A DNA stretch of 64,000 nt. It comes from Chromobacterium violaceum ATCC 12472 (GTDB taxonomy: Bacteria > Pseudomonadota > Gammaproteobacteria > Burkholderiales > Chromobacteriaceae). Below the pieces are notes generated by a model that ran no database searches, had not been told where the DNA came from, and saw only the letters and a list, made by a program, of their open reading frames with translations. The DNA is taken from assembly GCF_000007705.1 (NCBI RefSeq), contig NC_005085.1, positions 3,977,752 to 4,041,751 of the forward strand, in the 5' to 3' direction. The translations under genes were made by a program, and so were the position numbers. This document shows, one piece after another, positions 47,732-56,253 of the stretch; the stretch's first letter is position 1; every line of letters starts with the position of its first letter.

Positions 47732-47986
47732 ATGCGCAAATCCGTGCTGCTCGCCGTACTCGCCCTGTTCAGCGCCAACCTGGCGCTGGCTGACGCCGCC
47801 TGCGACGCCAAGGCAGCCGAGAAGAAACTGGCCGGCGCCGCCAAGCAGAGCTTCCTGAAGAAATGCGAAAAGGACAGCGCCGCCGCCCAGAAAAGCTGTG
47901 ATGGCAAAGCCGCTGAGAAGAAGCTGGCTGGCGCGGCCAAGCAAAGCTTCACCAAGAAGTGCATGAAGGACGCGATGGCCAAGTAA
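47732..47986 (+). CDS. psiF: PsiF repeat protein
   Basis: An 84-residue exported protein: signal peptide MRKSVLLAVLALFSANLALA followed by two near-identical PsiF repeats, each CDxKAAEKKLAGAAKQSFxK then KC. PsiF was named as a phosphate-starvation-inducible protein in E. coli; its function is unknown. It lies 41 bases after modB and is followed by a strong terminator, so it may be cotranscribed with modAB. Confidence 0.88.
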   Translation: MRKSVLLAVLALFSANLALADAACDAKAAEKKLAGAAKQSFLKKCEKDSAAAQKSCDGKAAEKKLAGAAKQSFTKKCMKDAMAK

Positions 47987-48040
47987 AGCCTTCCAGCTCT
48001 CCATGCGGCGGCCGCGTCGAATCGCGGCTTTGCCAGACAC

Positions 48041-48072
48041 AAACGGCATGGCATCGCCATGCCGTTTTACTT
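48041..48072 (+). terminator. Intrinsic terminator after psiF
   Basis: Twelve-base stem AAACGGCATGGC/GCCATGCCGTTT with an ATC loop, followed by a T-rich stretch. Confidence 0.88.
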
Positions 48073-48151
48073 TTCCTAAAAATCCATTCCGGACAACAAC
48101 TTGCGCGCCATGCGCTACACTCAAACAAGGTGTGGCTTGCGAGTGTTGGCA

Positions 48152-49684
48152 ATGAACGCCCTGTCCGGATACAACCCCTCTGTCTCGTCTTTCGACAGCC
48201 TGCTGCCAAACTTGAGCAGTTTGTTGTCGAGCGGCTTGCTGTTGGGCTCGTCCAGCGCCGCCAGCCAGGCCAGCGCCAGCAGCAGCAAAACGGATCCGAT
48301 ACAGATCGAGCTGTCCACGCTGGGCCAGCTGATGTCGATACTCGGCACCTTCCAGAGCAGTCTGCAGCAGATTTACGCGCCGTCCATCCGTTTCGGCGGC
48401 GGCACCGCCAGCAGCAGCAATCCCGCCGTGGCCAGCGTCAGCACCTCCTCCGGCGCGCAGAACGCCAGTTATCTGCTCAATGTTTCCCAACTGGCGCAAG
48501 CTCAAAGCGCAACCACCAGCTTCTCCTTGTCCGACAGCGGCTCCACCGTGGTGGGCAGCGGCAGCCTGACCATCTCCACCGGCAGCTATGCCTACACCAG
48601 CTCGACCTCGGCCACCAGCTTCACCGCCAGCGGCTCCCCGGTGACCATCAGCATCAGCAACGGCACGCTGTCCAGCATCGCCAGCTCGATCAACGGCGCC
48701 GGCGCCGGCGTGGTAGCCAACGTGGTGCAGAACGCGTCGGGCGGCTACCAGCTGCAGATCAGCCAGGCCAGCACCGGCGCCAGCAACAACTTCAAGATCA
48801 CCGTCAGCGACAACGACGGCAACAACACCGACCAGAGCGGCCTGTCTCGGCTGGCCTTCGACCAGACCCAGGCGGTGGGCAGCGGCCAGAACCTGACCCA
48901 GACCCAGGCCGCGCTGAACGCCAGCTACACCGTCAACGGCGCGTCCGGCTCCAGCGCCAGCAACGCCGGCATCCAGCTGGGCAGCGGCGTGTCAGCCAAC
49001 CTGCTGGCCACCGGCAGCAGCAACATCACCGTCAACGTCGACTTCGGCCAGCTCAACACCAGCGCCCAGTCGCTGGCCAGCGCCTTCAACACCGCTCTGG
49101 GCGCCATCAACAGCCTGCTGGGCAACCAGGTTCTGCCAAGCCAGGATCCTATCGCCAGGCAACTGCCGCAAATGCTGAACCAGCAGGCGCAGAAGAGCTA
49201 CAGCAACGGCAGCTCGCTGCTCACCACGCTGAGCCAGGTCGGCCTGAACTACCAAAGCCCGGCGCAATACGGCTTGGGCGGCACGCTGAACCTGAACGTC
49301 GCTTCGCTGCAGGCCGCGTACAACAGCGATTCCAGCGGCACGGCCAACCTACTGTACACGGTCGCGCAATCGCTGAACGCGCTGGCCAACAGCTATACCA
49401 CTCAAGGCAACGGCACGCTGGTCAACGAAACCCGCGCGCTGCAGGCCCAGCAGCGCACCCGGCAGCTGGTGACCAACACCCGGCCGACGCCCAATACCTT
49501 CCCGTACAATCTGCAGAACCTGCTCAGCTACCCGTCCAGCAACAGCCTGCTGTCCTCCCAGCAGATCAGCGGCCTCGCGATGTACGCGCTGGTGTACTCG
49601 ATCGGCGCGCCGTACGCGCTGAACTCGCTGCTGGTCGGCCAGGGGCTGGGCCTGTCCAGCAGCGGCTTCTCCGCCATCGCCTGA
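48152..49684 (+). CDS. FliD-like (flagellar hook-associated protein 2 type) protein, orphan
   Basis: A 510-residue, Ser/Asn/Gln-rich protein from ATG 48152 (ATG 48101 is an alternative; neither has a strong ribosome site). No signal peptide. The middle follows the N-terminal FliD domain: SSSNPAVASVSTSSGAQNAS and YLLNVSQLAQAQS, then ITISTG-like strands, and ISISNGTLSSIASSINGAGA with VVANVVQNASGGYQLQIS. These match the FliD cap-protein pattern of a Ser-Asp-Pro turn, then VxQLAQAQ, then SLSxIAxxIN. The C-terminal coiled-coil domain expected in FliD is replaced by a Tyr/Ser/Leu-rich segment (SGLAMYALVYSIGAPYALNS). No flagellar genes adjoin it. The role is unknown. Confidence 0.7.
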   Translation: MNALSGYNPSVSSFDSLLPNLSSLLSSGLLLGSSSAASQASASSSKTDPIQIELSTLGQLMSILGTFQSSLQQIYAPSIRFGGGTASSSNPAVASVSTSSGAQNASYLLNVSQLAQAQSATTSFSLSDSGSTVVGSGSLTISTGSYAYTSSTSATSFTASGSPVTISISNGTLSSIASSINGAGAGVVANVVQNASGGYQLQISQASTGASNNFKITVSDNDGNNTDQSGLSRLAFDQTQAVGSGQNLTQTQAALNASYTVNGASGSSASNAGIQLGSGVSANLLATGSSNITVNVDFGQLNTSAQSLASAFNTALGAINSLLGNQVLPSQDPIARQLPQMLNQQAQKSYSNGSSLLTTLSQVGLNYQSPAQYGLGGTLNLNVASLQAAYNSDSSGTANLLYTVAQSLNALANSYTTQGNGTLVNETRALQAQQRTRQLVTNTRPTPNTFPYNLQNLLSYPSSNSLLSSQQISGLAMYALVYSIGAPYALNSLLVGQGLGLSSSGFSAIA

Positions 49685-49763
49685 GCGATTTTCCCCGCCC
49701 TTTGCTCCATGCCGCGTTTGGCGGTAAAATTCATCGGATGATTGGATGTTTAATCGGACTCCC

Positions 49764-50453
49764 ATGAATATTTCCTCCTCCAAGCGCTCGCTGGTCGACA
49801 TCGCCGTCGACAATCTGGGCAAACAGCTGGAACAGGGCCGCTGGCCGGTGGGCAGCCGCATCCCCACCGAGCCGGAACTGGCCGACGAGTTGGGCATCAG
49901 CCGCAACACCGTGCGCGAAGCGGTGCGGGTGCTGCTGTACGCCGGCCTGCTGGAGGTGCGCCAGGGCGACGGCACCTATGTCCGCGCCATCGTCAATCCG
50001 GGCGAGGCGATGCGCGCGCTCAGCCGCGCCAGCCTGCGCGAGCACCTGGAAGTGCGCTGCCTGCTGGAGGAGAGCGCGGCCAGGCTGGCCGCCGAGCGCG
50101 CCGGCGCCGGCGACATCGCCCGCATCGCCGCCACGCTGGACGGGCTGCAACGCCGGGACGGCGAAACGCCGGAAAGCTACGCCGAGCGCGATCTCGCCTT
50201 CCACGTCGCCATCGCCGACGCCAGCGGCAACCAGGCGCTGGCCGGCCTGTACCACTTTTTCTCGCGCGCGGTGCGCCAGAGCGTGCAGGACTCCATCCGC
50301 GACGAGGCGCTGCCCGACCCGGACTTCGCCGCCCACGCCGCCATCTTCGACGCGATCCGGCAAGGCCGGCCGGACGAAGCCGGCCGCGCCGCCGCCGCCA
50401 TCACCCGCCCGCTGCTGGCCACGCTGGACCGGCTGCTGGACACAAAACAATAA
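49764..50453 (+). CDS. GntR-family transcriptional regulator, FCD type
   Basis: A 229-residue regulator; ATG 49746 would add six residues. The winged helix-turn-helix is clear: WPVGSRIPTEPELADELGIS, RNTVREAVRVLLYAGLLEVR and QGDGTYVR. The C-terminal FCD domain has LEVRCLLEESAARLAAERAG, DLAFHVAIADASGNQALAGL and FAAHAAIFDAIRQGRPDEAG, with metal-type His ligands. It lies nine bases before the CynX-type transporter and probably controls that operon. Confidence 0.92.
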   Translation: MNISSSKRSLVDIAVDNLGKQLEQGRWPVGSRIPTEPELADELGISRNTVREAVRVLLYAGLLEVRQGDGTYVRAIVNPGEAMRALSRASLREHLEVRCLLEESAARLAAERAGAGDIARIAATLDGLQRRDGETPESYAERDLAFHVAIADASGNQALAGLYHFFSRAVRQSVQDSIRDEALPDPDFAAHAAIFDAIRQGRPDEAGRAAAAITRPLLATLDRLLDTKQ

Positions 50454-50462
50454 GGAAGCACG

Positions 50463-51716
50463 ATGCAAGAAAACATGGGGCGATCCAAAGCTATCGCCGA
50501 CGAACTGTTGATTGACGACGAAGCCGCGCCGCGAACCGGCAGCCGCCATCGCGTGCTGATGTTGCTGCTGGGCCTGGTGCTGGTGGGACTCAACCTGCGC
50601 CCGGCGCTGTCCAGCCTGGCGCCGGTGCTGGCCATGGTCAGCGCCGACACCGGCCTGAGCCCTGCGATGTCCGGCCTGCTGACCACGCTGCCGGTGGCTT
50701 GCCTGGGCATCTTCGGCCCGCTGGCGCCCCACCTGGCGCGCCGCCTGGGCAGCGAGAAGACCATCGCCGCCGTCCTGCTGGTCTTGGCCGCCGGCATCCT
50801 GCTGCGCACCCAGCTCGGATTGTTCGGCCTGTTCGCCGGCTCGGCGCTGGCCGGTGCCGCCATCGGCGTGATCGGCGTGCTGCTGCCCGGCATCGTCAAA
50901 CGCGAATTCGCCAACCGCGCCGGCCTGATGACCGGCGTCTACACCATGGCGCTATGCCTGGGCGCGGCGCTGGCCGCCGGCTTCACCGTGCCGGTGGCCG
51001 AGAGCTTCGGCCACGACTGGCGACCGGCGCTGGCGTTGTGGGCGGTGCCGGCCGCGCTGGCGCTGGCGGTCTGGTGGCCGCAATTGAGCGCCCGCCACGC
51101 CGCCAGCCAAGGCCAATGGCGGGTGCGGGGCATTCTGCGCGACCCGTTGGCCTGGCAGGTGACCTTGTTCATGGGCCTGCAATCCTCGCTGGCCTACATC
51201 GTGTTCGGCTGGCTGCCGTCCATCCTGATGGACCGCGGCCTCACCGCGATGCAGGGCGGACTGATGCTGTCCTTGTCCACCATGGTACAGGTGCCGGCGT
51301 CGCTGCTGGTGCCGATGCTGGCCCACCGCTGCCGCAACCAGCGCCCGCCCATCGCCGTCACGCTGCTGGCGGTGATCGCCGGCCTGCTGGGCATGCTGTA
51401 CGCGCCCACCGACAGCCTGATCCTGTGGGCGGTCCTGCTCGGCTTCGGCCAGGGCGGCCTGTTCAGCACCGCGCTCAGCCTGCTGGCCCACCGCTCGCCG
51501 GACCAGCACGTGGCGGCCCACCTGTCCGGCATGGCCCAGGGCATAGGCTATATGCTGGCCTCGCTGGGCCCGTTCGCCGTCGGCCTGATCCGCGGCCACA
51601 GCCATGAAGCCTGGCCGCTGGCGCTGCTGTTCAGCCTGATCGCCGCCGCGGCCTTCTGCGTCGGCATGCTGGCCGGCCGCAAACGGCTGGTCGGCGTGAA
51701 GGCCGAAGCCGTCTAA
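50463..51716 (+). CDS. MFS transporter, CynX/NimT family
   Basis: A 417-residue transporter with about twelve hydrophobic segments. Family features: GLVLVGLNLRPALSSLAPVL at the first helix, VACLGIFGPLAPHLARRLG, GVLLPGIVKREFANRAGLM (CynX hallmark), MGLQSSLAYIVFGWLPSILM and AAHLSGMAQGIGYMLASLGP. The family includes cyanate and nitroimidazole transporters. Substrate here is unknown. It is paired with the upstream GntR regulator. Confidence 0.9.
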   Translation: MQENMGRSKAIADELLIDDEAAPRTGSRHRVLMLLLGLVLVGLNLRPALSSLAPVLAMVSADTGLSPAMSGLLTTLPVACLGIFGPLAPHLARRLGSEKTIAAVLLVLAAGILLRTQLGLFGLFAGSALAGAAIGVIGVLLPGIVKREFANRAGLMTGVYTMALCLGAALAAGFTVPVAESFGHDWRPALALWAVPAALALAVWWPQLSARHAASQGQWRVRGILRDPLAWQVTLFMGLQSSLAYIVFGWLPSILMDRGLTAMQGGLMLSLSTMVQVPASLLVPMLAHRCRNQRPPIAVTLLAVIAGLLGMLYAPTDSLILWAVLLGFGQGGLFSTALSLLAHRSPDQHVAAHLSGMAQGIGYMLASLGPFAVGLIRGHSHEAWPLALLFSLIAAAAFCVGMLAGRKRLVGVKAEAV

Positions 51717-51735
51717 CCGGCCTCTCCCCATAAGC

Positions 51736-51764
51736 AAGCCCCGCCGTTTAGGCGGGGCTTTTTC
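51736..51764 (+). terminator. Intrinsic terminator after the CynX-type gene
   Basis: Ten-base stem AAGCCCCGCC/GGCGGGGCTT with a 5-base loop and a T5 tail, between convergent genes. Confidence 0.9.
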
Positions 51765-51781
51765 TCATCCCGACAAACGAC

Positions 51782-52306
51782 TCACCTGGGCCGGGCGACG
51801 ATGCCGTAACGCGCCTGCAGCGCCGGCAAGGTCTCGGCCGCCAGCGGCAGACTGGCGTCGCCGACCTTGAGCGCGACGGGCAGCGTCGCCGCGTCCCCGT
51901 CCCAGTCCGGCAGCGCCTCCTCCAGCACCGCCGCCAAGTCGCGGTCGTCCACCACGGCCAGCTCGCCGCCGATCTCCAGCAGCAGCATGCCGTCCGGCGT
52001 CAGCCAGGCGGCGCGCGCCGGCAGGTCGTCGTCGTAGGGCACCGTGCTCCAGCCCTTGGGCGTGCGCCGCGCCGCCAAGGGCGCGGCGTCCAGTTGCACG
52101 TAAACCTTCTGGGGGCCGTTCTGCACATAGCAGCGGCCCTGGCCGTCCCGGCTGTAATTGCGGTTGAAGAATTCCACCATGCCCTCGTGCTGCAGCCGGG
52201 CGTCCTTGATCCACCACTGGCCCCGGGCGTCCAGCCGCAGCCAGCCGAACACCGCCGGCACGTTCGGCCACTTGGCCAGCGCCGCCAACACCATTTCGTC
52301 CATCAT
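51782..52306 (-). CDS. Conserved hypothetical protein (betaproteobacterial type)
   Basis: A 174-residue soluble protein with GGAGGAG directly before the ATG. It begins MMDEMVLAALAKWPNVPAVF, continues with GWLRLDARGQWWIKD and LQHEGMVEFFNRNYSRDGQG, and then RCYVQNGPQKVYVQLDAAPL. I recall similar proteins of unknown function in many betaproteobacteria but cannot name the family with certainty. It lies 34 bases before the FtsX-like permease gene on the same strand. Confidence 0.75.
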   Translation of the reverse strand: MMDEMVLAALAKWPNVPAVFGWLRLDARGQWWIKDARLQHEGMVEFFNRNYSRDGQGRCYVQNGPQKVYVQLDAAPLAARRTPKGWSTVPYDDDLPARAAWLTPDGMLLLEIGGELAVVDDRDLAAVLEEALPDWDGDAATLPVALKVGDASLPLAAETLPALQARYGIVARPR

Positions 52307-52340
52307 TTCTCCTCCCGCGGATATCTCCCGCTTTTTTCCG

Positions 52341-54836
52341 CTAGCCTAGCGCGCGCAGCACCGTCAGCGGCGGCGTCCTCGTTACCTTGCCCACCAGCGG
52401 CCAGCCGGCCAGCGTCACCACCAGCACGCCGCCGGCCATCCCCAGCGGCAGCAGCCACCAGTTGAGCAGCAGCGGCAGAGCAAACAGCTTCACCGCCGCC
52501 AGCACGCCGATTCCCATCGCGCCCAATGCCGCCAGCAAGCCGGACACCGCGCCCAGCCATACCAGCTCGGCCAGCACCACGCTGCGCACTTGCCTGCGCG
52601 ACGCGCCCAGCGCCCGCATCAGCCCCACGTCGGCCAGCCGCTCGTCGCGGGTGGCCGTCAGCGACGCCCACAACACCAGCACCCCGGCCGCCAGCGCCAA
52701 CAGGAACATCGCCTCGATCGCCCGCGTCAGCTTGTCCACCATCGCCCTGACCTCGGCCAGGATGCTGCCCACGTCTATCACCGTCAGATTGGGGAAGCGC
52801 TCCACCAACTGATTGGCGAAGGCCTCGTCCGCCGGCTCAAGGCGGAAGCTGGTAATCCAGCTGGCCGGCTGCCGGCTGAACTGGCCCGGCGTGCCGATCA
52901 CGAAGAAATTGACGCGGAAGCTGTCCCAGGGCACTTCGCGCAGGCTGGTCACCTTGGCGCGGTAGGCGGTGCCGGCCAAGTCGAAAGCCAGCGTGTCGCC
53001 CAACTTGATGCCCAGCAGATTGGCCAGGCCCTTCTCCACCGAGAATTGCGGCTTCACCCGCTTGCCCTCGTCCCACCACTTGCCGGACACCACCTGGTTG
53101 CCCGGCGGCGGCTCGGCGCGCCAGGACAGGTTGAACTCGCGCTCGGCCAGCCGCCGCGCCTGCTCGTTGTCGTAGGCGGCCGGGCGCACCGGCTGCTCGT
53201 TGATGGCGATCAGCCGCGCGCGCACCATGGGCGCGAGCTCGGGCAGCGGCCGCCCGGCGGCGGCAAACGCGTCGCGCACGCCGTCCAGCTGGTTGCCCTG
53301 GATGTTGATCACGAACTTGTTCGGCGCGTCGGCCGGCACGCTGCGCTGCCAGGCGCCGATCAGGTCGTCGCGCACCACGGTCAGCGTCAGCAGCGCCATC
53401 AGCCCCACCGACAGCGAGGCGATCTGCAGCACCGCCAGCCAGCGCCGCCGCGCCAGGTTGGCGATGCCGAAGCGCCAGCCCACCTTGCCGCCGCGCGGCA
53501 GCCGGCGCAACAGCAGCACCAGGCCCAGCGCCAGCGCGCCGGACACGGCGAGAAAACCCAGCATCGCCGCCAGCAGCCAGCCGGCCAGCGACCACTCCCC
53601 CACCTGCCACGAAGCCAGGCCCAGCAGCGTGGCCAGCGCCAGCACCGGCGCGATCACGCCCTGGCGGGTCGGCGGCAGCTCGTTGCGCAGCACCGCCGCC
53701 GGCGACACGTCGCGTATGCCCATCAAGGGCGGCAACGCCAGGCCGGCCAGCAGCAGCTGCGCCGCCAGCGGGCCGATCAGCCACGGCTGCCAGCCTGGAT
53801 CGGGCAGGATCTCGCCGACATAGCCGCTGAACAGCCGCATCAACCCCAGTTGCACGCCGAAGCCGGCCAGCGTGCCGAGCAGGCCGGCCAACAGCCCCAC
53901 CAGCACGAACAGGCCGACGAACAGCCCCCATACCTCGCCGGAGCCCAGTCCCAGGCAGCGCAGCACCGCCACCTGCTGCCAGTGGCGCCGCAGGTAGCGG
54001 CGCACCACCAGCGCCACCGCCGACGCGGCCAGCGCCACGGTCAGCATCGCGGTCAGGCCGAGGAAACGCCGCGCGCGCTCCAGGCCGGTGCGGATTTCCG
54101 GCCGCATCTCCTCCACGTTTTCCAGCCGGGCCCCCTTAGGCTTGTGCGTGCGCAGCCAGGCGCGGAAATCGGCGACCTGGCGGTCCTCGCCGGCGAACAG
54201 CAGGCGCCAGCGGATGCGGCTGCCCTCCTGCACCAGGCCGGTGGCCGGCAGGTCGGCGCTGTTGAACATCAGCCGCGGCACGAAGTTATAAATGTCCATG
54301 CTGCCGTCCGGCTCGCGGACGATGATGCCGGCCAGCCTCAACTGGGCGTTGCCGACGCCGATCTCGTCGCCCAGTTTCAGCTTGAGCCGGCTGATCAGCC
54401 TGGCGTCGGCCCAGGCGGTGCCGGGCGCGGGCTGCAGCCTGCCGCTCTTTTCACCGCCGTCCAGCAGCCGCACCGTGGTTTCGCCGCGCAGCGGGTAGCC
54501 GGCGCTCACCGCCTTGTACTGCGCCAGCGTCGCCTGTCCGCCGGCGAACGCCATCGACGGGAAGGTGATGTTGTCGGCGGTCTCCAGGCCGCGGCGCCTC
54601 GCCTCCGCCCGCACCGCGTCCGGCGCCGTCTCGTTGCCGGACAGCACCAGGTCGGCCGCCAGCAGCTGGGTGGCCTGGGTGGTCAGCGCCTTCTCCACCC
54701 GGTCGGAGAAAAAGGCGACGCTGCTCATCGCCGCCACCGCCACCAGCAGGGCCAAGCCGAGGATGGTCAGCTCGCCGGCCGCCAGTTCGCGGCGGATGAA
54801 GCGGGCGACGAAACGGAAACGTCCAAGCAGGGTCAT
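52341..54836 (-). CDS. ybbP: FtsX-like ABC transporter permease, YbbP type
   Basis: An 831-residue integral membrane protein with the duplicated FtsX/MacB topology: an N-terminal helix (ELTILGLALLVAVAAMSSVA), a large periplasmic domain, three helices around residues 260-360, a second periplasmic domain, and three C-terminal helices (LALAAGVLVLWASLTATRDE, ALGASRRQVRSVVLAELVWL). It pairs with the YbbA-type ATPase, whose stop it overlaps by four bases. Substrate is unknown; such transporters often act in envelope processes. The tesA gene on the other side is the usual neighbour. Confidence 0.93.
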   Translation of the reverse strand: MTLLGRFRFVARFIRRELAAGELTILGLALLVAVAAMSSVAFFSDRVEKALTTQATQLLAADLVLSGNETAPDAVRAEARRRGLETADNITFPSMAFAGGQATLAQYKAVSAGYPLRGETTVRLLDGGEKSGRLQPAPGTAWADARLISRLKLKLGDEIGVGNAQLRLAGIIVREPDGSMDIYNFVPRLMFNSADLPATGLVQEGSRIRWRLLFAGEDRQVADFRAWLRTHKPKGARLENVEEMRPEIRTGLERARRFLGLTAMLTVALAASAVALVVRRYLRRHWQQVAVLRCLGLGSGEVWGLFVGLFVLVGLLAGLLGTLAGFGVQLGLMRLFSGYVGEILPDPGWQPWLIGPLAAQLLLAGLALPPLMGIRDVSPAAVLRNELPPTRQGVIAPVLALATLLGLASWQVGEWSLAGWLLAAMLGFLAVSGALALGLVLLLRRLPRGGKVGWRFGIANLARRRWLAVLQIASLSVGLMALLTLTVVRDDLIGAWQRSVPADAPNKFVINIQGNQLDGVRDAFAAAGRPLPELAPMVRARLIAINEQPVRPAAYDNEQARRLAEREFNLSWRAEPPPGNQVVSGKWWDEGKRVKPQFSVEKGLANLLGIKLGDTLAFDLAGTAYRAKVTSLREVPWDSFRVNFFVIGTPGQFSRQPASWITSFRLEPADEAFANQLVERFPNLTVIDVGSILAEVRAMVDKLTRAIEAMFLLALAAGVLVLWASLTATRDERLADVGLMRALGASRRQVRSVVLAELVWLGAVSGLLAALGAMGIGVLAAVKLFALPLLLNWWLLPLGMAGGVLVVTLAGWPLVGKVTRTPPLTVLRALG

Positions 54837-55531
54837 TCGGCGCGCGCTCCGTTCAGCTTGCCGTCCACCAGACGGTAAATCGCGTCGCAGCGGCTGGCCA
54901 GCTCGGTGTCGTGGGTGACCAGCACCAGCGCCGTGCCCTGCTCGGCGTTGAGCTGGAACAGCAGGTCTATGATCTGGCGGCCGGTGTGCGGATCGAGGTT
55001 GCCGGTGGGCTCGTCGGCGAACAGGAGGCCGGGATGGATGACGAAAGCGCGCGCCAGCGCCACCCGCTGCTGCTCGCCGCCGGACAGGTGGCGCGGATAG
55101 TGGCCCAGCCGCGCCGACAGCCCCACCCGCTCCAGCATCTGCCTGGCCGCCTCGCGCGCGTCGTTGCGCCCGGCCAGCTCCAGTGGCAGCATGACATTCT
55201 CCAGCGCGGTCAATTGCGGCAGGAGCTGGAAGTTCTGGAACACGAAGCCCACCCGGTCGCGCCTGAGCAGCGCGCGGGCATCCTCGCTGAGCCGGGACAG
55301 CGGCTTGCCGAACAGCGCCACCTCGCCGTCGCTGGGGTGGTCGAGGCCGGCCAGCAGCGACAGCAGCGTGGACTTGCCCGAGCCCGAGGTGCCGACGATG
55401 GCCACGCTCTCGCCCGGATACAGCGTCAGCGAGGCGCTGCGCAGGATGTGCAGCACGTCGCCGCGGAAATGCACTTGTTTCGCCAACTCGCTGGCGGCCA
55501 ACACCGCCTTCTTTTTCTCAGGATGGTTCAT
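54833..55531 (-). CDS. ybbA: ABC transporter ATP-binding protein, YbbA type
   Basis: A 232-residue ATPase from MNHPEKKKAVLAASELAK at 55531. Walker A is IVGTSGSGKSTLLSLLAGLD, signature HLSGGEQQRVALARAFV, Walker B LLFADEPTGNLDPHTG, and the switch His is in VLVTHDTEL. It is of the LolD/MacB subclass. Its start codon overlaps that of the divergent tesA gene (CATG at 55529-55532). Confidence 0.94.
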   Translation of the reverse strand: MNHPEKKKAVLAASELAKQVHFRGDVLHILRSASLTLYPGESVAIVGTSGSGKSTLLSLLAGLDHPSDGEVALFGKPLSRLSEDARALLRRDRVGFVFQNFQLLPQLTALENVMLPLELAGRNDAREAARQMLERVGLSARLGHYPRHLSGGEQQRVALARAFVIHPGLLFADEPTGNLDPHTGRQIIDLLFQLNAEQGTALVLVTHDTELASRCDAIYRLVDGKLNGARAE

Positions 55532-56126
55532 GCGCTCTATCGTCTGCAAAATGCTGTTCCCTTTGTTGCTGCTGTGGCAGCTGCCCGCCCTGGCCGCCAC
55601 CGTGCTGGTGTTCGGCGACAGCCTGTCCGCCGGCTACGGCCTGGCCCCGGGCCAGGGATGGGCGGCGCTGCTGGCGCGCGACCTCTCGCCCCGGCACAAG
55701 GTGGTCAACGCCAGCGTGTCCGGCGAAACCAGCGCCGGCGGCCTGTCCAGGCTGCCCGACGCGCTCGCCCGCCACCAGCCCGACGTGCTGGTGCTGGAAC
55801 TCGGCGCCAACGATGGCCTGCGCGGCCTGCCGATGGCTGACATGAGGCGCAACCTGCAGCGGATGATAGACCTGGCCCAGGCGCGCAAGGCCAAGGTGCT
55901 GCTGGTGGGCATGGCGCTGCCACCCAACTATGGCCCCCGCTACGGCGCCGAGTTCCGCGCCGTTTATGACGATTTGGCCCGCCGCAACCGCCTGGCCTAC
56001 GTGCCGCTGCTGGTCGAGGGCTTCGCCGGCGACCTCGGCGCCTTCCAGCCCGACGGCCTGCATCCCCGCGCGGAGAAGCAGGCCACCATGATGCGCACGG
56101 TCAAGGCAAAACTGCCAGTGAAATAA
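55530..56126 (+). CDS. tesA: Multifunctional acyl-CoA thioesterase/lysophospholipase TesA
   Basis: Periplasmic SGNH hydrolase of 198 residues from ATG 55530 (AGGA six bases upstream); ATG 55551 would give 191. The signal peptide MRSIVCKMLFPLLLLWQLPA is followed by the nucleophile block VLVFGDSLSAGYGL, the Gly block NASVSGETSAGG, the Asn block LELGANDGLRGL, and the Asp/His block FQPDGLHP. Divergence from ybbAP is conserved in proteobacteria. Confidence 0.94.
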   Translation: MRSIVCKMLFPLLLLWQLPALAATVLVFGDSLSAGYGLAPGQGWAALLARDLSPRHKVVNASVSGETSAGGLSRLPDALARHQPDVLVLELGANDGLRGLPMADMRRNLQRMIDLAQARKAKVLLVGMALPPNYGPRYGAEFRAVYDDLARRNRLAYVPLLVEGFAGDLGAFQPDGLHPRAEKQATMMRTVKAKLPVK

Positions 56127-56139
56127 TGCAACAAAGCCA

Positions 56140-56169
56140 TTGACTGGTTATTGTTTTAAATAGAAGAAT
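56140..56169 (+). promoter_or_regulatory. Candidate promoter before the MFS gene
   Basis: TTGACT (56140-56145), 18-base spacer, AAGAAT (56164-56169) in a strikingly AT-rich 60-base stretch between tesA and the MFS transporter gene. The -10 match is only moderate. Confidence 0.35.
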
Positions 56170-56253
56170 AAGCATATCGCATAACCATACAACGATCCGC
56201 CAATCTGCTTCCGCCGCGCAGCCGGAACCAGGCCGAACGGCCGTTGCCGCGCC

